A stretch of 64,000 nucleotides of DNA, from NCBI GenBank assembly GCA_963082975.1, contig OY720347.1:11886225-11950224 (forward strand), written 5' to 3'. Below are positions 11,940 through 24,339 of this stretch, one piece after another (the first letter of the stretch is position 1; every line of letters starts with the position of its first letter). This DNA is from Labia minor. Taxonomy: Eukaryota; Arthropoda; Insecta; Dermaptera; Spongiphoridae. Under the pieces are notes generated by a model. The model was not told the DNA's origin. It searched no databases and saw only the letters and a list, made by a program, of their open reading frames with translations. Both the position numbers and the translations under genes were made by a program.

Positions 11940-12670
11940 CAAGACAAGAGGGGGCCTCTCTCTCTCTCTCTGATTATATATTAATATATTTAATTGCCGT
12001 TCAAGTTGGAAACAGTGAATTATTACACGGCGCAGGATTGAAAGGACAGACAGACATTCCTAACAATTTGTCTTGAATTATATTTATTATGAATCCGCGG
12101 GGCGTGCGCACGACCAGCCGCCGCTCGTTGAAGTCTCCAAATATATATATATATATATATAAAAGTCGTTTTTTGGCTTTTTGTCTCAAAGACAACTTTT
12201 TGTTTGTATTTTTCAATATGACAGTTGTGTGTGTGTATGTGTGTATGTTGGTGAGTGGCCATAAAGGTAGTAAGCCTGTTGTAACGACAGGCGCGGCCCA
12301 GCGCCCGGCCGAATACAAACGACACATTTGTCAAAGCTCAAAACGAAATCCATAGATTAAGGTACCTCCTCTTTTTCCTTCTCTTTCTCTTTCTCTCTCT
12401 CTCTCTCTTGTTCATGAAGGTCCTTAGAGGAGAGAGATCACCATCATCCTGGAATCCAGCAGCAACAGAGGCAACATACTCGTACAGCTGCTCTCACTCA
12501 CCTACAACTTCCTCACCCATCCATCCATCCATCCATCCCTCCCCCCACTATATACTAAGGTATCCACCCTTCATCAACATCAAATGAGAATGTGTGGTTG
12601 CCCCTTTCGATCCTCCTCTTCATCATCATTTTCCCACTCACTACTCAACCCTACCCTCTCTCAAAAGACA
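11940..12670. promoter_or_regulatory. Large GC-rich unique island, candidate regulatory block
   Basis: Contains the most CpG-rich text in the first 25 kb (CCGCGGGGCGTGCGCACGAC near 12098, GCGCGGCCCAGCGCCCGGCC near 12290), interrupted by a (TA)n and a (GT)n tract, then a CT-rich run (12370-12410), E-box CAGCTG near 12487, (CATC)n near 12519-12538 and another unique block. GGCCATAAAGG near 12258 resembles a Caudal/posterior-Hox word. Overlapping frames exist on both strands (12001-12355), but the TA tract translates as Tyr-Ile and no domain is visible. An exon cannot be excluded without transcript data. Confidence 0.35.
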
Positions 12671-13145
12671 TAAAATAAAAATACCTCCGTTCTGAGAAAC
12701 ACAACATTTCTCTTTATCTATCTATTAATTAAACTTTCACATAAAATCCGACAGACAAAGGTCTCTAATGAAAACTAACATAGAATGACAAATTCTACCT
12801 AAAATTTAATTATAAAATTTATATTTCAACCATAAGGGCGAGCGTTTTAATTCCTTTAGACATTCATTGTATTTAAGATTTCTCTATCTACGTTAGCTAT
12901 AAAAATAATTCTCTACTCAACACAGTCTATCAATTTAAAAAATAAATAAAATATATAAAATATGTATATAATAATTTAATAAACAAACAAAAATCCATTA
13001 AATATTTGTTATTAATTCTAAGAGTCACTACCAAATTTTTTTTTATACATATTAATCTACATATATTTTTAAGTATATTATATTTTGGGGTAAAAATTTA
13101 TTCATTCTGCAGACAATTGAAATGAGTTTTTACAATATTATGTTC
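12671..13145. other. AT-rich spacer
   Basis: No repeat family, frame or motif recognised. Confidence 0.5.
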
Positions 13146-13153
13146 ATATAGAG

Positions 13154-13426
13154 CAGTGATTCTCAACCACTGTGCCGCGGCACTTTTGTGTGCCGCGAGA
13201 CTATCAAATTATTACAAATGTAAAGAGGCTCTTAAACATTTCCGATTTTTTTTCTAAATTTTTTCAATATGATTCTAAAAAAAAAAAAAAAAAAAAAAAG
13301 TAAACCGTTTTTGGGACCTACTTTTTTCAATATGGTAAATTTTTACACTTATATTTTTCTTTGTGTGTCGCCAAATTTTTAAACCGTTAAAAGTGTGTCG
13401 CGCTAAAAAAAGGTTGAGAATCACTG
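13154..13426. mobile_element. hAT-type MITE (GCCGCGGCAC group, copy 1)
   Basis: Inverted ends CAGTGATTCTCAACC and GGTTGAGAATCACTG, flanked by near-identical 8-bp duplications ATATAGAG (13146-13153) and ACATAGAG (13427-13434). The interior has TGTGCCGCGGCAC near the left, the TTTTTTCAATATGATTCTAA core, a poly-A run and GTGTGTCGC near the right. It is a relative of 24970-25236. Non-coding. Confidence 0.85.
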
Positions 13427-13434
13427 ACATAGAG

Positions 13435-14073
13435 TTATTACTAATTTTAATTAATAATAAATCATGAGGGTAGTAAAAAACTCATTTCAAGTTATATTTC
13501 GTACATACATTTACTGAAAAACCTTCCTATCTTGTACAAATTCTCTTAATAATATAATATTATATAATAATTATACGAATATTATCAGTTTCCATTCTCG
13601 AATAATTTGTATTTCAGATGGTATAATTAAATAAAAAAAAATTACAATAAATTTATAATGATAAGAATAAAATTGAAGAAATACCAATCAATTTCAATAG
13701 TAATTCTTTATTTCTTATTTTATTTTTCTTCATCACCGCCTCCCCATCCGTTTCCATAATAACCATCATCGTTGCCCATTTATAGAATAAATATAGTCCA
13801 TTTTTTGAATAAATCACTTCGTTGAATATTTTCGAATACTCAAACACTTTTTTATTATCACAAATGATATTTTATAAAATAAAAATTAAAATTAAAATTT
13901 TATTTTTAGTGTTGCACATTATTATATAAAAAATCTATCGAAAATGTCTTTCTAAGATAAATGATTCAAATTAAAATATAACTTAATTAGATGAGAGATA
14001 ATGGAGAAAGATAAAAATTTAGTAGTAGTACTATAAGTATATTTTTAAGTCAAGAACAAAGTCAAAAAAATAA
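13435..14073. other. AT-rich spacer
   Basis: The 64-codon minus-strand frame at 13653-13847 has no recognisable domain. A moderately unique patch lies at 13715-13850. Confidence 0.45.
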
Positions 14074-14710
14074 GTTGACCTGTGGACAGGTCCGAACAGA
14101 CCGACGGTTTGAAGTAAATTAATTTCCAGCTACAGAAACAATTTCAAATAATTTTAATATATCTATTAATGTAATAAAAAACAGATATGGATACATAAAT
14201 AATAAATATAAACATTTTTGATTTTATTTTATTTATAATATATATGCAAGACCAGGCTGTGACGTCATGAATGGCTGGATAACGTCATATAATTTTAAAT
14301 TAAGAAAAAACTAATAAATATGATTTTCCTGAGGATAAAACCAATACAAAGTGCATGATTCGTGGTGATATATAAAAAAATCTTCTCATGTGAAATTTGG
14401 TGTGAAAATAACCCTTCCCTTCCTATCGTCGATCGCTAATACTACCACTTCCGGTTTCCGGATTTGCACCAAAAGTTGATCAATTCATCCCACTGATGGA
14501 TTAAGTAAATATACCAAATTTCATCGAAATCCGTTTAGCCGTTTAGGCTGTACACATCTATACGGACAGACGGACGGACGGACGGACAGACATCATGCTA
14601 AAAATGCTTTTTTCTGTTAAGAAAATGCATGATTCGTGGAGATATGTAAAAATCTCCACATGTGAAATTTGGTGTGAAAACAATACCTCCCTTACTATCG
14701 TCGGTCGGTA
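14074..14710 (+). mobile_element. B-family repeat, copy 1 (full length)
   Basis: Begins GTTGACCTGTGGACAGGTCC, whose GACCTG-TGGA-CAGGTC can form a hairpin. Subterminal ACCGACGG-type sequence pairs with the terminal ATCGTCGGTCGGTA. The centre has TGACGTCA words, then two related half-units starting ATGATTCGTGG, one ending CCTATCGTCGATCGC and the other ACTATCGTCGGTCGG, separated by a (GGAC)n microsatellite near 14572-14590. Non-coding. Confidence 0.85.
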
Positions 14711-14865
14711 AAAAGATGAAAACATTAAAATTAGAAAATAATTTTAGTTAATAATAATTTGATAATTCCTATTTGTGCTAATCTAATATTTATCTTTCAA
14801 TAAAGATTTATTATAAGAAAAAAGAATTTATCTCAAATATTTATGCTTAGTTTGTTTATTTAAGC

Positions 14866-15236
14866 TAGCCTTTCTTAACCTTGGACCAATCGCCCACTTC
14901 GTAAGGCCGGCTCCATAATTCGCCCCCCCTATAAATTTTAACAGATAAAAATTGCATGATAATCCCTAATATAAGGTAGGTACACTGGGTGATACTTAGA
15001 GCCATACTGAAAAATCGAGTTTCAGAACCTGATCATCTTACCTTTTTTTTAGAACTATATTGAAAAAAAAATTGAAAAAAATCGGAAATGTTTAAAAGCC
15101 TGATCGCAAAATCATCTTACCGTTTTTTAGAGTTGAAAATGATTTCGCCCCCAGAAAATACGTATCGCACCCCAAAAGAGTATAGTCAAATAATCGCCCT
15201 CTTTAAGATGTCGATCGTACAGGTTGAGAATCACTA
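14866..15236. mobile_element. hAT-type MITE (TAG-ended)
   Basis: Ends TAGCCTTTCTTAACCT and AGGTTGAGAATCACTA, flanked by perfect 8-bp duplications ATTTAAGC (14858-14865, 15237-15244). The interior carries two tandem copies of the shared core (TTTTTTAGAACTATATTGAA near 15049, then ATCGCAAAATCATCTTACCG near 15102). Confidence 0.85.
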
Positions 15237-15244
15237 ATTTAAGC

Positions 15245-16184
15245 TCTTCTAGAAAAAAATGAAAATAAACAGGATTAGACACCTACCTACATATTATATT
15301 TACTAATTTTAAAAGTATAAATTATTCTATTAATAAATTAATAATTATTCGTATTTTTAAACGTGTTATTTAAGTTAAGAAGGCAATTAAGCCATTAGAA
15401 ATATAATATGATTATTAAAAAGATAATAAGTTAATTTGAATACGATGAATCATAAAGGTATGTTTTCTAATTTTTTTTTTTTTTTCATTTTTTTCATAAT
15501 AATATGATACTAAAAGTAAAAGTGAATATTCTAATCAAACATCATCACTGAATTTGTTTAATTGATGTTAATATTTTTTTTTAATTATATTATACTTTTA
15601 AAAGAATATCATAAATATTAAAGTATTAGAAGATTAACGAATATTATCAAAAGAACGATCTCATTTGAAAGAATTTATTATTGATTCGTTACAATTATTT
15701 ATTCACTGTTTTTTTTTGTTTCATTCCAGGTCCAATTTTTGATGAGATGATAGATTTAAGTGACCATTTTATTAATGTTTGGAACACTGTTAATTTTGTA
15801 GTGAACATTTTCCAACACCGGACAAGAACCAATCAATTTGATGGCCCTGTCTGACGAAAGAAGATCAACTAGCTTCTTGTTTTCTTTACTGATGTCATCC
15901 GGTTGAGAAAAAATACCAACATGAGATTTATCCAACTAAAATCTTTAACATCGATATCAATGATAGATTAAAGAAAGTATTTTTTATATACTAGTTTGTT
16001 TGTTTTTTAAACAAGAACCAAAAATGAAATAATTAATAATTAATAAAATCAATTTTAGGTGATGTTATTAACAAAGAGGAACAACTGAAGAATATTAAAA
16101 GGTAATTTAATATTTTTATAATTATTTTATATTTGGAGATTTTGATTAAAAAAAAAATTTCAATAGTTTTAAGAATTTTAAATA
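15245..16184. promoter_or_regulatory. AT-rich spacer with a unique island at 15725-15930
   Basis: 15245-15720 and 15960-16184 are A/T-rich with nothing recognised. The island between them contains AACCAATCAATTTGATGGCC and CTGTCTGACG, words resembling Pbx/Hox and Meis sites, plus CTGATGTCATCCGG. No frame or repeat copy; regulatory role is inference. Confidence 0.3.
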
Positions 16185-16745
16185 AGTTGACCTGTGGCCA
16201 GGCACAGAACCGACCGACGGTTTGAAATAAATTAATTTCCAGCTACAGAAACAATTTCAAATAATTTTAATATATCTATTAATGTAATAAAACACAGATA
16301 TGGATATAACATAAATATTTTTAATTTTATTTTATTTATAATATATAAGGAGGCGCTGGCTGTGACGTCATATAATTTTAAATTAAGAAAAAACTAATGA
16401 AGATGATTTTTCCCGGGAATAAAACCAAAACAAAGTGCATGATTCCTGGAGATATGTCCTCACGTGAAATTTTGTGTGAAAATAACCCTTCCTTTCCTAT
16501 CCACTTCCGATTTCCGGATATACACCAAAAGTTGATCAATTCATTAAGTAAATATACCAAATTTTTATCAAAATCCGTTGAGCTGTTCAAGCTGTACACA
16601 TCTCTACGGACGGACGGACGGACAGACATCATGCTAAAAATACTTTTTCTGTTAATAAAATGCATGATTCCTTGAGATATATAAAAATCTCTACATGTGA
16701 AATTTGGTGTGAAAACAATACCTCCCTTACTATCGTCGGTCGGTA
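16185..16745 (+). mobile_element. B-family repeat, copy 2
   Basis: Starts GTTGACCTGTGGCCAGGCAC and ends ATCGTCGGTCGGTAAAAA. One of the two central TGACGTCA blocks and part of the left half-unit are deleted. The (GGAC)n microsatellite lies near 16608-16625. Overlapping frames on both strands (16378-16675) are repeat sequence, not genes. Confidence 0.85.
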
Positions 16746-16877
16746 AAAATGTTAAATTTTTTAATGTTTATAATGAAAAAAAAAAAATTAAAAATCATTT
16801 TTAATTTTTCAAAGAAATGAACCAATTACCATACTTTCATCTTTACACATTACTATGTTATCTCTAACATTCTAGAA

Positions 16878-17335
16878 CAGAGGTTCTTAATCTTATGTAC
16901 TCTGCGGACCCCCACTTGAAAAAATTTTTTTTGACGGACCCCATTCCAACTTTAGGTACTTTAGGTCATTTTATTAGTTAGCTTACGATCTCATAAGAAC
17001 AAGGATATATGATGAATATTTCTAACAGTGATTGGTGAATAACGATTTTTTTGCATATTGTAGAACACATTTTATTAGAAATTATAATATTGAAGAAAGA
17101 AAATTCTGCTAAATATGAAGATGGAAACGGTAGCAATAGTTTTCTTGCACATTTCGTTGAATTTGGGTATTTGATCTCTGTTTCCTCACAAAGCCATGCC
17201 ATCGCTTCTTTTATATTAAATAAAGTTTTAACCGACTCATCATTTTCTCGTGCACCTGTACGATGGCTTTGCGGACCCCCAGTAAAGGCTTCGCGGACCC
17301 CTAGGGGTCCGCGGACCACAGTTTAAGAACCTCTG
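16878..17335. mobile_element. hAT-type MITE with GCGGACCCC repeats
   Basis: Ends CAGAGGTTCTTAA and TTAAGAACCTCTG, with perfect 8-bp duplications TTCTAGAA (16870-16877, 17336-17343). Subterminal GCGGACCCC words occur at both ends, in the layout of hAT transposase-binding repeats. The 91-113 codon frames inside (17051-17326 plus, 16978-17319 minus) may be relics of a former transposase, but I see no hAT dimerisation motif. Confidence 0.88.
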
Positions 17336-17343
17336 TTCTAGAA

Positions 17344-18649
17344 AATTATTTTACAGTAAAAAGCTACTAGTTTAAATAAATAAAAAATAGAAAACACATA
17401 ATAATTAGATGTATCATTAAAATGGCATTATATATGTAGGTTATATGTACAATTTAACAAATAACAAAATAAAATAAATTCCTTTCTATTGCTAATAACC
17501 AGAAAATATAACAAACTATTTTGTTAAAAGAAAAAAAATAATATGAAGTTAGTGTTATATATATATATAATATATAGGTATATAAGAAATGATTATGATG
17601 TTATCAATTTTAGTTTCTCTCAACAGGTGGTTGGAAATGGAAAAGATCCTATCCCTTAATATACACAAGGAAATATCTATAATTTCAATGAATAGTAAAA
17701 GATCATTTAGTATAATCATAGTGAAAAAAGAAACAAAAATAAAAAGAAAATAGTAAAAATAAAGGAATATATAGCTTTTTTAAAAAAAGGATTATACATA
17801 CTCTTAAAGAAAATGATTGATTAATTTTATGATTTTTAGATAAATTATTTTTATTCAGGTTTAAATGAAATAAAATTAATTTTTTGTAAGAATATACTAC
17901 TGATTAATTAGAATAATAGAATGCCAAATGTATAAATAGAAATAAGTAATATAATACATATAGTTTAATATTAAGGGGTAGTTTGAGGGAGGGGTTGTTC
18001 AAAAAAAAAATACAATATGTTTATAGATGTCACTCACAATCAGTGTTTATACCTTTAATAGATAATAAATATTTTCTTCTTCTTTTGTTTTGTTTTTTTA
18101 GTTTTCTTGCTTTGTTCTTTGTGGTTATATAGTAAATTGTTTAAATATGTTTAAGGATTATATATTACCGTATATAAATATATACGAAAGAATAAATTTC
18201 GTTTTTTTTTTCATATATGTGTGTATATACAAGGTGAAAATAAAATAAAAAGACAAACCGGTTTCTGAACATGTCAAATTGTTCCGACAAAAATGTTGAT
18301 AGAAGGTAAATGTCTATAGTATTTCAACGGGTGAATAATTTATTAGATAAATAAAAATAAAGAACTCCCTTCGATTGAATAGAAACAGAATAAAAGAGAC
18401 AATAATAAACCAGATATGAAGGGAGAAAAAAAAGAAGAAACAAGTGAAGATGAATATTTTATTACTAATTCAATTACTATTATTATTATTATATAATATT
18501 ATCATTTCTTTTGTTTAAATTAATCATTAATTAATCCTATTTTATCTATATGAACCATTAATTAGAAAAAAAGGAGCAATGAATTAATAAAATTTAGAGA
18601 AATTATTTATTTAATAAAAATTAATTTTTTTTTTAATATTAAAGAAAAA
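17344..18649. other. AT-rich stretch
   Basis: TA tract near 17560-17575. Slightly more complex text at 17985-18060 and 18245-18430 (ACCGGTTTCTGAACATGTC), without copies elsewhere in the window. No coding signal. Confidence 0.45.
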
Positions 18650-19357
18650 ATGAGCTGTGGTCAGGCACAGAACTGACCGAAGATTTAAAAATAATTAATA
18701 ATAACATTATATGTATGTATGTATTTTTTATTTCACCATTTAATGAAATAAAAAAATTTCCGACAATGAATATAAAATTAATACTTTGTAAACTACCACT
18801 TCTGGTTTCAGAATATTCACCAAAAGTTGATGAATTCATGCTACTGATGCATTAAGTAAATATACCAAATTTTATCAAAATCCATTGAGCCGTTCAAGCT
18901 ATAGACATCTAGAGAGACTCACAATGGACAGATGGACGGACAGACGTACAGACATCATGCTAAAAATACTTTTATCTGAACAAAATGCATGATTCGTGGA
19001 GATATGTAAAAATCTTCATATGTGAAATTTAGTGAGAAAACAATACCTTCCTTTCAGTGTCACATTTAGCTTTTCGGAGGCCCTAGGCACAATGTCAACC
19101 TGTGGCCCCACTCGGAGGGGGGGGAGGAGGGTTGTATAATAAAAATAATTTTCAGAAAATAATTCAAGGGAAAATATATTATTTAATACATAACAAAAAC
19201 AAATATAAATTATATAAGAGTTCTTATAACCTAAAGATTTTTAAAAAATATTTTAAAAATAAATATTAAAACTGGGATTAAAGGCCCCTTAGGAAGCGAG
19301 GCTCATGTGCCTAGTGGTAAATGCGACACTGCTTCCTATCTTATCGTCGGTTGGTGA
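18650..19357 (+). mobile_element. B-family repeat, copy 3 (interrupted)
   Basis: Diverged copy beginning GAGCTGTGGTCAGGCACAGA and ending ATCGTCGGTTGGTGAAAA. The left half is largely deleted, and a hAT-type MITE sits in the right half-unit at 19055-19331. The MITE is therefore younger than this copy. Confidence 0.8.
19055..19331. mobile_element. hAT-type MITE nested in a B repeat
   Basis: Ends CAGTGTCACATTTA and TAAATGCGACACTG. The duplication is 8 bp, CTTCCTTT (19047-19054) against CTTCCTAT (19332-19339), and removing it restores the B-repeat text CTTCCTATC. The interior has a G-run and GGCCCC words near both ends. Confidence 0.88.
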
Positions 19358-20696
19358 AAATGAAAAATAAACTATGATAACTTTGATGGAAAATTAATCT
19401 TTCTTTTTTGAGCGTATTTTCTTATGAATAAAAAAATAAACTATATCAATTTTAAAACAAAAATTATAAAATAAAATAATAATTTATAAAACATAGAAAA
19501 ATTTATATTTAATGTATTTAAAATTATTTTCAAAATATTGTTTAATATATATATATATTCAAGAAAAAGTGTGATTTTTATAATATAATAAAATAGTACA
19601 AATTTATTGTAATTGTAGAATGTTTAAAGAGGTTTTTACTTTTAAGTTACAGATCCGTAAATTAATATAAATCTTATTTTTAATATTGGAGAAAATAATA
19701 TAATTATTAAATTATTGAGAAAAAAACTTTTTACCAACATCGAATTAAAATTCAAAAATATTAAATAAAAGCCAAGTATATTACAGATAATAAATAAGAT
19801 AAAATGTAAAAAATAAAAATTGTTTATGTACTTTTTTTTGAAAGAAAAAAAAATATGAAATTGGTTAAAACCTAAAATGTAAATGAAAAATTGACTAAAT
19901 TTGGCAAAAAACTGATTTGATGAAAAAAAAAATATTATATAATATAATATGCTATAATAGTAGATTTGAAATTCACAAAATATATACGAATTTATTTCCT
20001 TCTCTTTCCTTTATAAATATTAATACATTTTTGAGATTCTTTTAAAATGATTCATAATCTATTAGCATAATTTATCTCCCTTCCCCTTGGCATTCCCTAT
20101 CCACTACTACTGCCTTAAACCATTTGGTTATGGATATGGATCTCTAATTTAATTTTTCTAAATATATATTTTTCTTCTTAATAATTTAAGAAAAAAATTT
20201 CAGTTTAATTTATTAATCTAATTTTAAAAAATAATAATAATAAAAAAAAAGAAAGAAAGAAGAAAAAATGTAAGAAATTTTGTAATAAATAAAATGAAAA
20301 ACCAATGCAATTCCTATCAAAATTATTACTTATAATATAAGTAATTTAAAATATAATAATCGTATAATAACTTTATTGAATTTATTTATGTTTTTAATTA
20401 TAAGTATATAAACAATTTATATATATATATATATATTTTATATTATTTTATTAAAATTATATAAATCAAATATTTTCTAAAAAACTATTATTATTTTCTC
20501 CAATATTATGCTACATATACACAATTTTACAAAATTTTTTGTAAAAAAAAGACTAAATAAAATATAAATAACAACCCACTATCAGTTATTGAAACGCGAG
20601 TATGAAATTAATGAAATTAAAGTTTTTTTATTAAATTAAGGCCGGACCCGTCTATTGAAAGTAATATAATAACCGTTTTAAAAGTGAACTGAAATT
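19358..20696. other. AT-rich stretch
   Basis: TA tracts near 19545-19557 and 20420-20436, and a TAA-rich patch near 20230. A small unique patch at 20035-20140 contains TTGGCATTCCCTATCCAC. No genes seen. Confidence 0.5.
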
Positions 20697-20704
20697 ATTT
20701 TAAA

Positions 20705-21000
20705 CAGGGCCGTTCCTAGAGTATATGCCGCCCGGGTGCGAGAATAATTTTGCCGCTCCTTCCCCCAAAGTTGATAAAAATTTACAAATAAAAAAAAGAT
20801 AAAGCAAATTTAAGTTAATTTAGTTTTTAAGAAAATCGAAAGTATTTAAGATGCTGATCGCAAAATCATTTGACTTTTTTAGAACCATATTGAAAAAAAT
20901 TTAAAAAAAACATAAAATGAATAAGTACTTTTAAGGCGGCTCAAGCCGCCCCTCTAGGCTTGCCGCCCGGATGCACCGCACCCCCTGCAACCCTGCCCTG
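20705..21000. mobile_element. hAT-type MITE (CAGGGC-ended, GCCGCCCGG group)
   Basis: Ends CAGGGCCGTTCCTAGAG and GCAACCCTGCCCTG, flanked by perfect 8-bp duplications ATTTTAAA (20697-20704, 21001-21008). TGCCGCCCGG occurs near both ends. The shared core TTTTTTAGAACCATATTGAA lies near 20875. Confidence 0.88.
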
Positions 21001-21008
21001 ATTTTAAA

Positions 21009-21603
21009 TACTTAATAAAATAAATAAATATTCTCAATTGATAAAAATTATATTTTTATAAAAATTCATAAATTTAATTTTATAAAAAATGTTTAATTTC
21101 TAACGATTTTAACTTTATTTTAATAGTATGTACATATATATATATTATACAATACCTATATAATATTTTTAATTTATTCGTGTATTATAATTATATTACT
21201 TTAAAACTAAAAACAACCACTAGTAATAATAATAATAATATATTTAAAAATGAATAAAATGATAATTTACATTTTATGTGTTTAATAAGAAAATTGTTTA
21301 TGTTTAATATTTTTATTATTAAATAAAAAAGTATATAAATAAAATATTTAAATAAAGGATATAATAAAAAAATATTATAAAGAGGGATGAAAAAGATAAA
21401 GAAAAGTTCATTGTTTGCACCTTTTCTCTTAATGTACATAATAATAAAATTATTCATGTTCATTTGCTCTTTTAATTCTATGTAGTTTTTTAATCACAAA
21501 AAACTTAATTACTCACATTAATCTAAAATATTTAATAACTTGTAGCATATGAATTTATATTTTGATTATACTTTGTTAGTATTTATAGTATGTAGTATGT
21601 ATG

Positions 21604-21639
<36 letters not shown>

Positions 21640-21784
21640 TTTTAAATGCCAAAAATTATCTAAATATAAAAATAAAAAATAATTATATTTCTTTTATTTG
21701 TTAATTAATAATTTATCTCACATATTTTTTTTAATTTTCTATGAATTTTCTATATATATATATTGTTAGATTAATTTATTAATT
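21009..21784. other. AT-rich stretch
   Basis: TA tract followed by (GA)n at about 21603-21640. The Ile/Leu/Phe-rich frame at 21191-21463 reflects AT bias. Nothing else. Confidence 0.5.
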
Positions 21785-22590
21785 AACCGCTCGAAGGATA
21801 TTTTTAAAATTCACCCATAGATATTATTTATAAATATATTGGTGTCAGTCTGGAAAAATATCATCTTCATTAGTTTTTTCTTAATTTAAATTTATATATG
21901 GATGACGTCAAAAATGGCATCCATATTGAAATTTGTCTCTTGCCAATTTTTTTTTTAATTGATATTGTATTAATATGTTTTTTATATTTAAAATATTTTA
22001 AAATTTATTATTTGATTTCGAAATAAAATTAAAAATATTTATTTTAATAAAATATATTTTTTAATCTCCCAAAAAAAAAAAAATCAAATATGGCTTGGTA
22101 ATTGTCTTGCAAACATTGTAAATAATGTTATTTTTATTCTCTAAAATATATTAGCTGCGGGATTAAACGATTGGTCCGACGACTCGATATTTAAAAATAA
22201 AAATAATAAAATGAAGATATATCGTATATTCCAAAAAAAGACAAATTTTTTGAAATGTTTTGTCGTTAAATTTTTTGTTAATTCTTATAAATTTTTATTA
22301 ATTAATTTTATGTTATTTTTTTTATCTATTTTCGTGTTTATTTTTTATTAAATTACTAATTAATAATATAATATAATAATATTCATTGTTCTTTTATTAA
22401 TTTTTATAATTTATAGTTTTATAATTTTTAATATTTTTTTACTAAAATATTATTTAATATTTATTATTTATTATTTTTGAGGACCCCAAGTTCCATTCAT
22501 TTTAATCAGATTGATTCAATGATGTAACATTTAATAATTGTAATAAATAATTAAAGAATTGGGTCGAGCGATAGCTCGGTGTTCCAGGTA
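21785..22590 (+). mobile_element. F-family repeat, copy 2
   Basis: Starts ACCGCTCGAAGGATA and ends GGGTCGAGCGATAGCTCGGT followed by GTTCCAGGT. CGCTCGA/TCGAGCG form a subterminal inverted repeat, and GAGC-GATA-GCTC a terminal hairpin. It has a TGACGTCA palindrome near 21902. It is an inverse copy of 779-1700. Confidence 0.55.
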
Positions 22591-23331
22591 CTTATAATAT
22601 AATAAGTATTAGTCATCACAATTCTTTTATTTATTTAATTAATTTAGTCAATAAAGTAATTAATATACTCTATTTAAGTAACTAATAAGTTACCCACACA
22701 CATATACTAGTATATAATAAATAATCAACCAATTTCCATTTGTTAATCAATAACACATTTATTAATTTTGAAAAATAATCTCATTTTTTGTTATTTTATT
22801 TTAATATCCAATTAAATATACATATTTTTGTTTTCAAAAGTAATTTATTAAAAATGTAAAAAAAAAAATTATAAATAATAATTTATTATTTATTTAATGT
22901 TGAAAAAAAACTTAAACGATTTTACATTAATATTTTATAAAAATATTAACTCCAAGTTCTAATTTATATAAATATTTTTAAAATAAAATTTATACCTGCT
23001 TTTAATTAAAAAGTAAAATATTGATAATAAAATGATTTCAGATAACCAAATTGGCAATTGATATATAACCAAGGCTAATAAAAAAAAAAGTTTTCAAGAT
23101 TCGAATTTCATCTCCATTGGATTTGGATTGGTAAATTAATTCTTGGCCAGTGACAAGCAGATAGAGAGACAGCAACCAGATACGGGTTTCATTCAATCCT
23201 TACAAGCTACTTGATATAAATAAGCAGAAAAAACAAAATAAAAATAAAAAAAAACATATCAAGAAAGTAAATATGTATTTTAGATATTGAAATTATGTGT
23301 GTGTATAAATTATGAATATTTATTTAAAAAA
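22591..23331. other. AT-rich spacer with a small unique island
   Basis: Mostly A/T-rich. At 23095-23225 a unique block (CTCCATTGGATTTGGATTGG, GCCAGTGACAAGCAGATAGA) stands out and could be a conserved element. No frame. Confidence 0.4.
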
Positions 23332-24040
23332 ATTTTGGTAATTATTTAGATAGACTCGTCCTGGTTGGGCAAGGTTAATTTCTTTACCAATAGGTTCCTT
23401 TTGAAATTACTAATCTTTACTACTTTAATAAGAAATTTATCTGGGCATCTTATAATTTTTTCAATATTTTTCGAGATAAAAAAGATTTAATTTTCCAGAT
23501 ATTTCCCCTTTAATTATATTATATTATTTAGACAGCATTTGTTTGGTTCTGGCATTTGGTCTCTTGAGCGCTTCACCTACACCACCGTGAATGTTTAAAT
23601 TTAATCTATTTAAATTTAAATAAAAAAAAGTTGAGAAATGACTTAAGTAATATTTTAAATTTTTATTAAAAGAAAATAAACCGAATTAAAAACCGAAAAA
23701 GTTAAGAAATGACTTTAGTATGAATTTAATAATTTAAATTCATTAAAATAAACCGAATTAAAAACCGAAAAAGTTAAGAAATGACTTTAGTATGAATTTA
23801 ATAATTTAAATTCATTTAATAATTTAAATTCATACTAAAGTCATTTCTTAACTTTTTCGGTTTTTAATTCGGTTTATTTTATTTTTAAATTAAATCTTTT
23901 TTATTTCGAAAAATATAGAAAATTATAAGATGCCCAGAGAAATTTCTTATAAAAGTTAGTAATTTCAGAAGGAACCCATTGGTAAAGAAATTAACCTTGT
24001 CCAACCAGAACGAGTCTATCTGAATAATTACCAAAATTTT
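23332..24040. mobile_element. Large foldback element (G family, copy 1)
   Basis: Inverted arms of about 150 bp: left 23332-23487 contains GGGCAAGGTTAATTTCTTTA and the right arm 23890-24040 its near-complement TAAAGAAATTAACCTTGTCC. The centre holds a 65-70 bp module (ACCGAATTAAAAACCGAAAA...) twice in direct and once in inverted orientation (about 23679-23745, 23752-23812, 23823-23875), so the middle is itself a hairpin with a stem of about 48 bp. Non-coding; no transposase. Confidence 0.75.
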
Positions 24041-24045
24041 AAACT

Positions 24046-24339
24046 TATTATTTTAATATTAAATTTATTACAATTTCATTCATTTCATAATTTATTTATT
24101 GTCATATAATTTTAAATTTTTTAGTAATCTTAATCAATTCTCTTATATTAATTAGCAAGTGTAGTGTGTTTTTAGAAATAACGTTAAAATGAAAAACTTT
24201 TATACTAATGAAAACAAGTAATATTGAGTTATATAGAAAGTAATTTCGTTTTTGATCTATATATAAGTATATTATACCTGTATGTCGAGTTTTTTTTTAA
24301 TTTAAAGTGATAATGAAAGGGAAAATTCAATAAATTTAA
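24046..24339. other. AT-rich spacer
   Basis: Nothing recognised. Confidence 0.4.

Noticed and set aside
16397-16675. Overlapping frames of 92-95 codons on both strands
   Set aside because: They lie inside a B-family repeat; the same text at 14074-14710 and 50939-51571 is broken by stops.
17051-17326. 91-codon frame inside the hAT-type MITE as a host gene
   Set aside because: It is bounded by the MITE's own terminal repeats, and its last residues are translated from the GCGGACCCC repeats.
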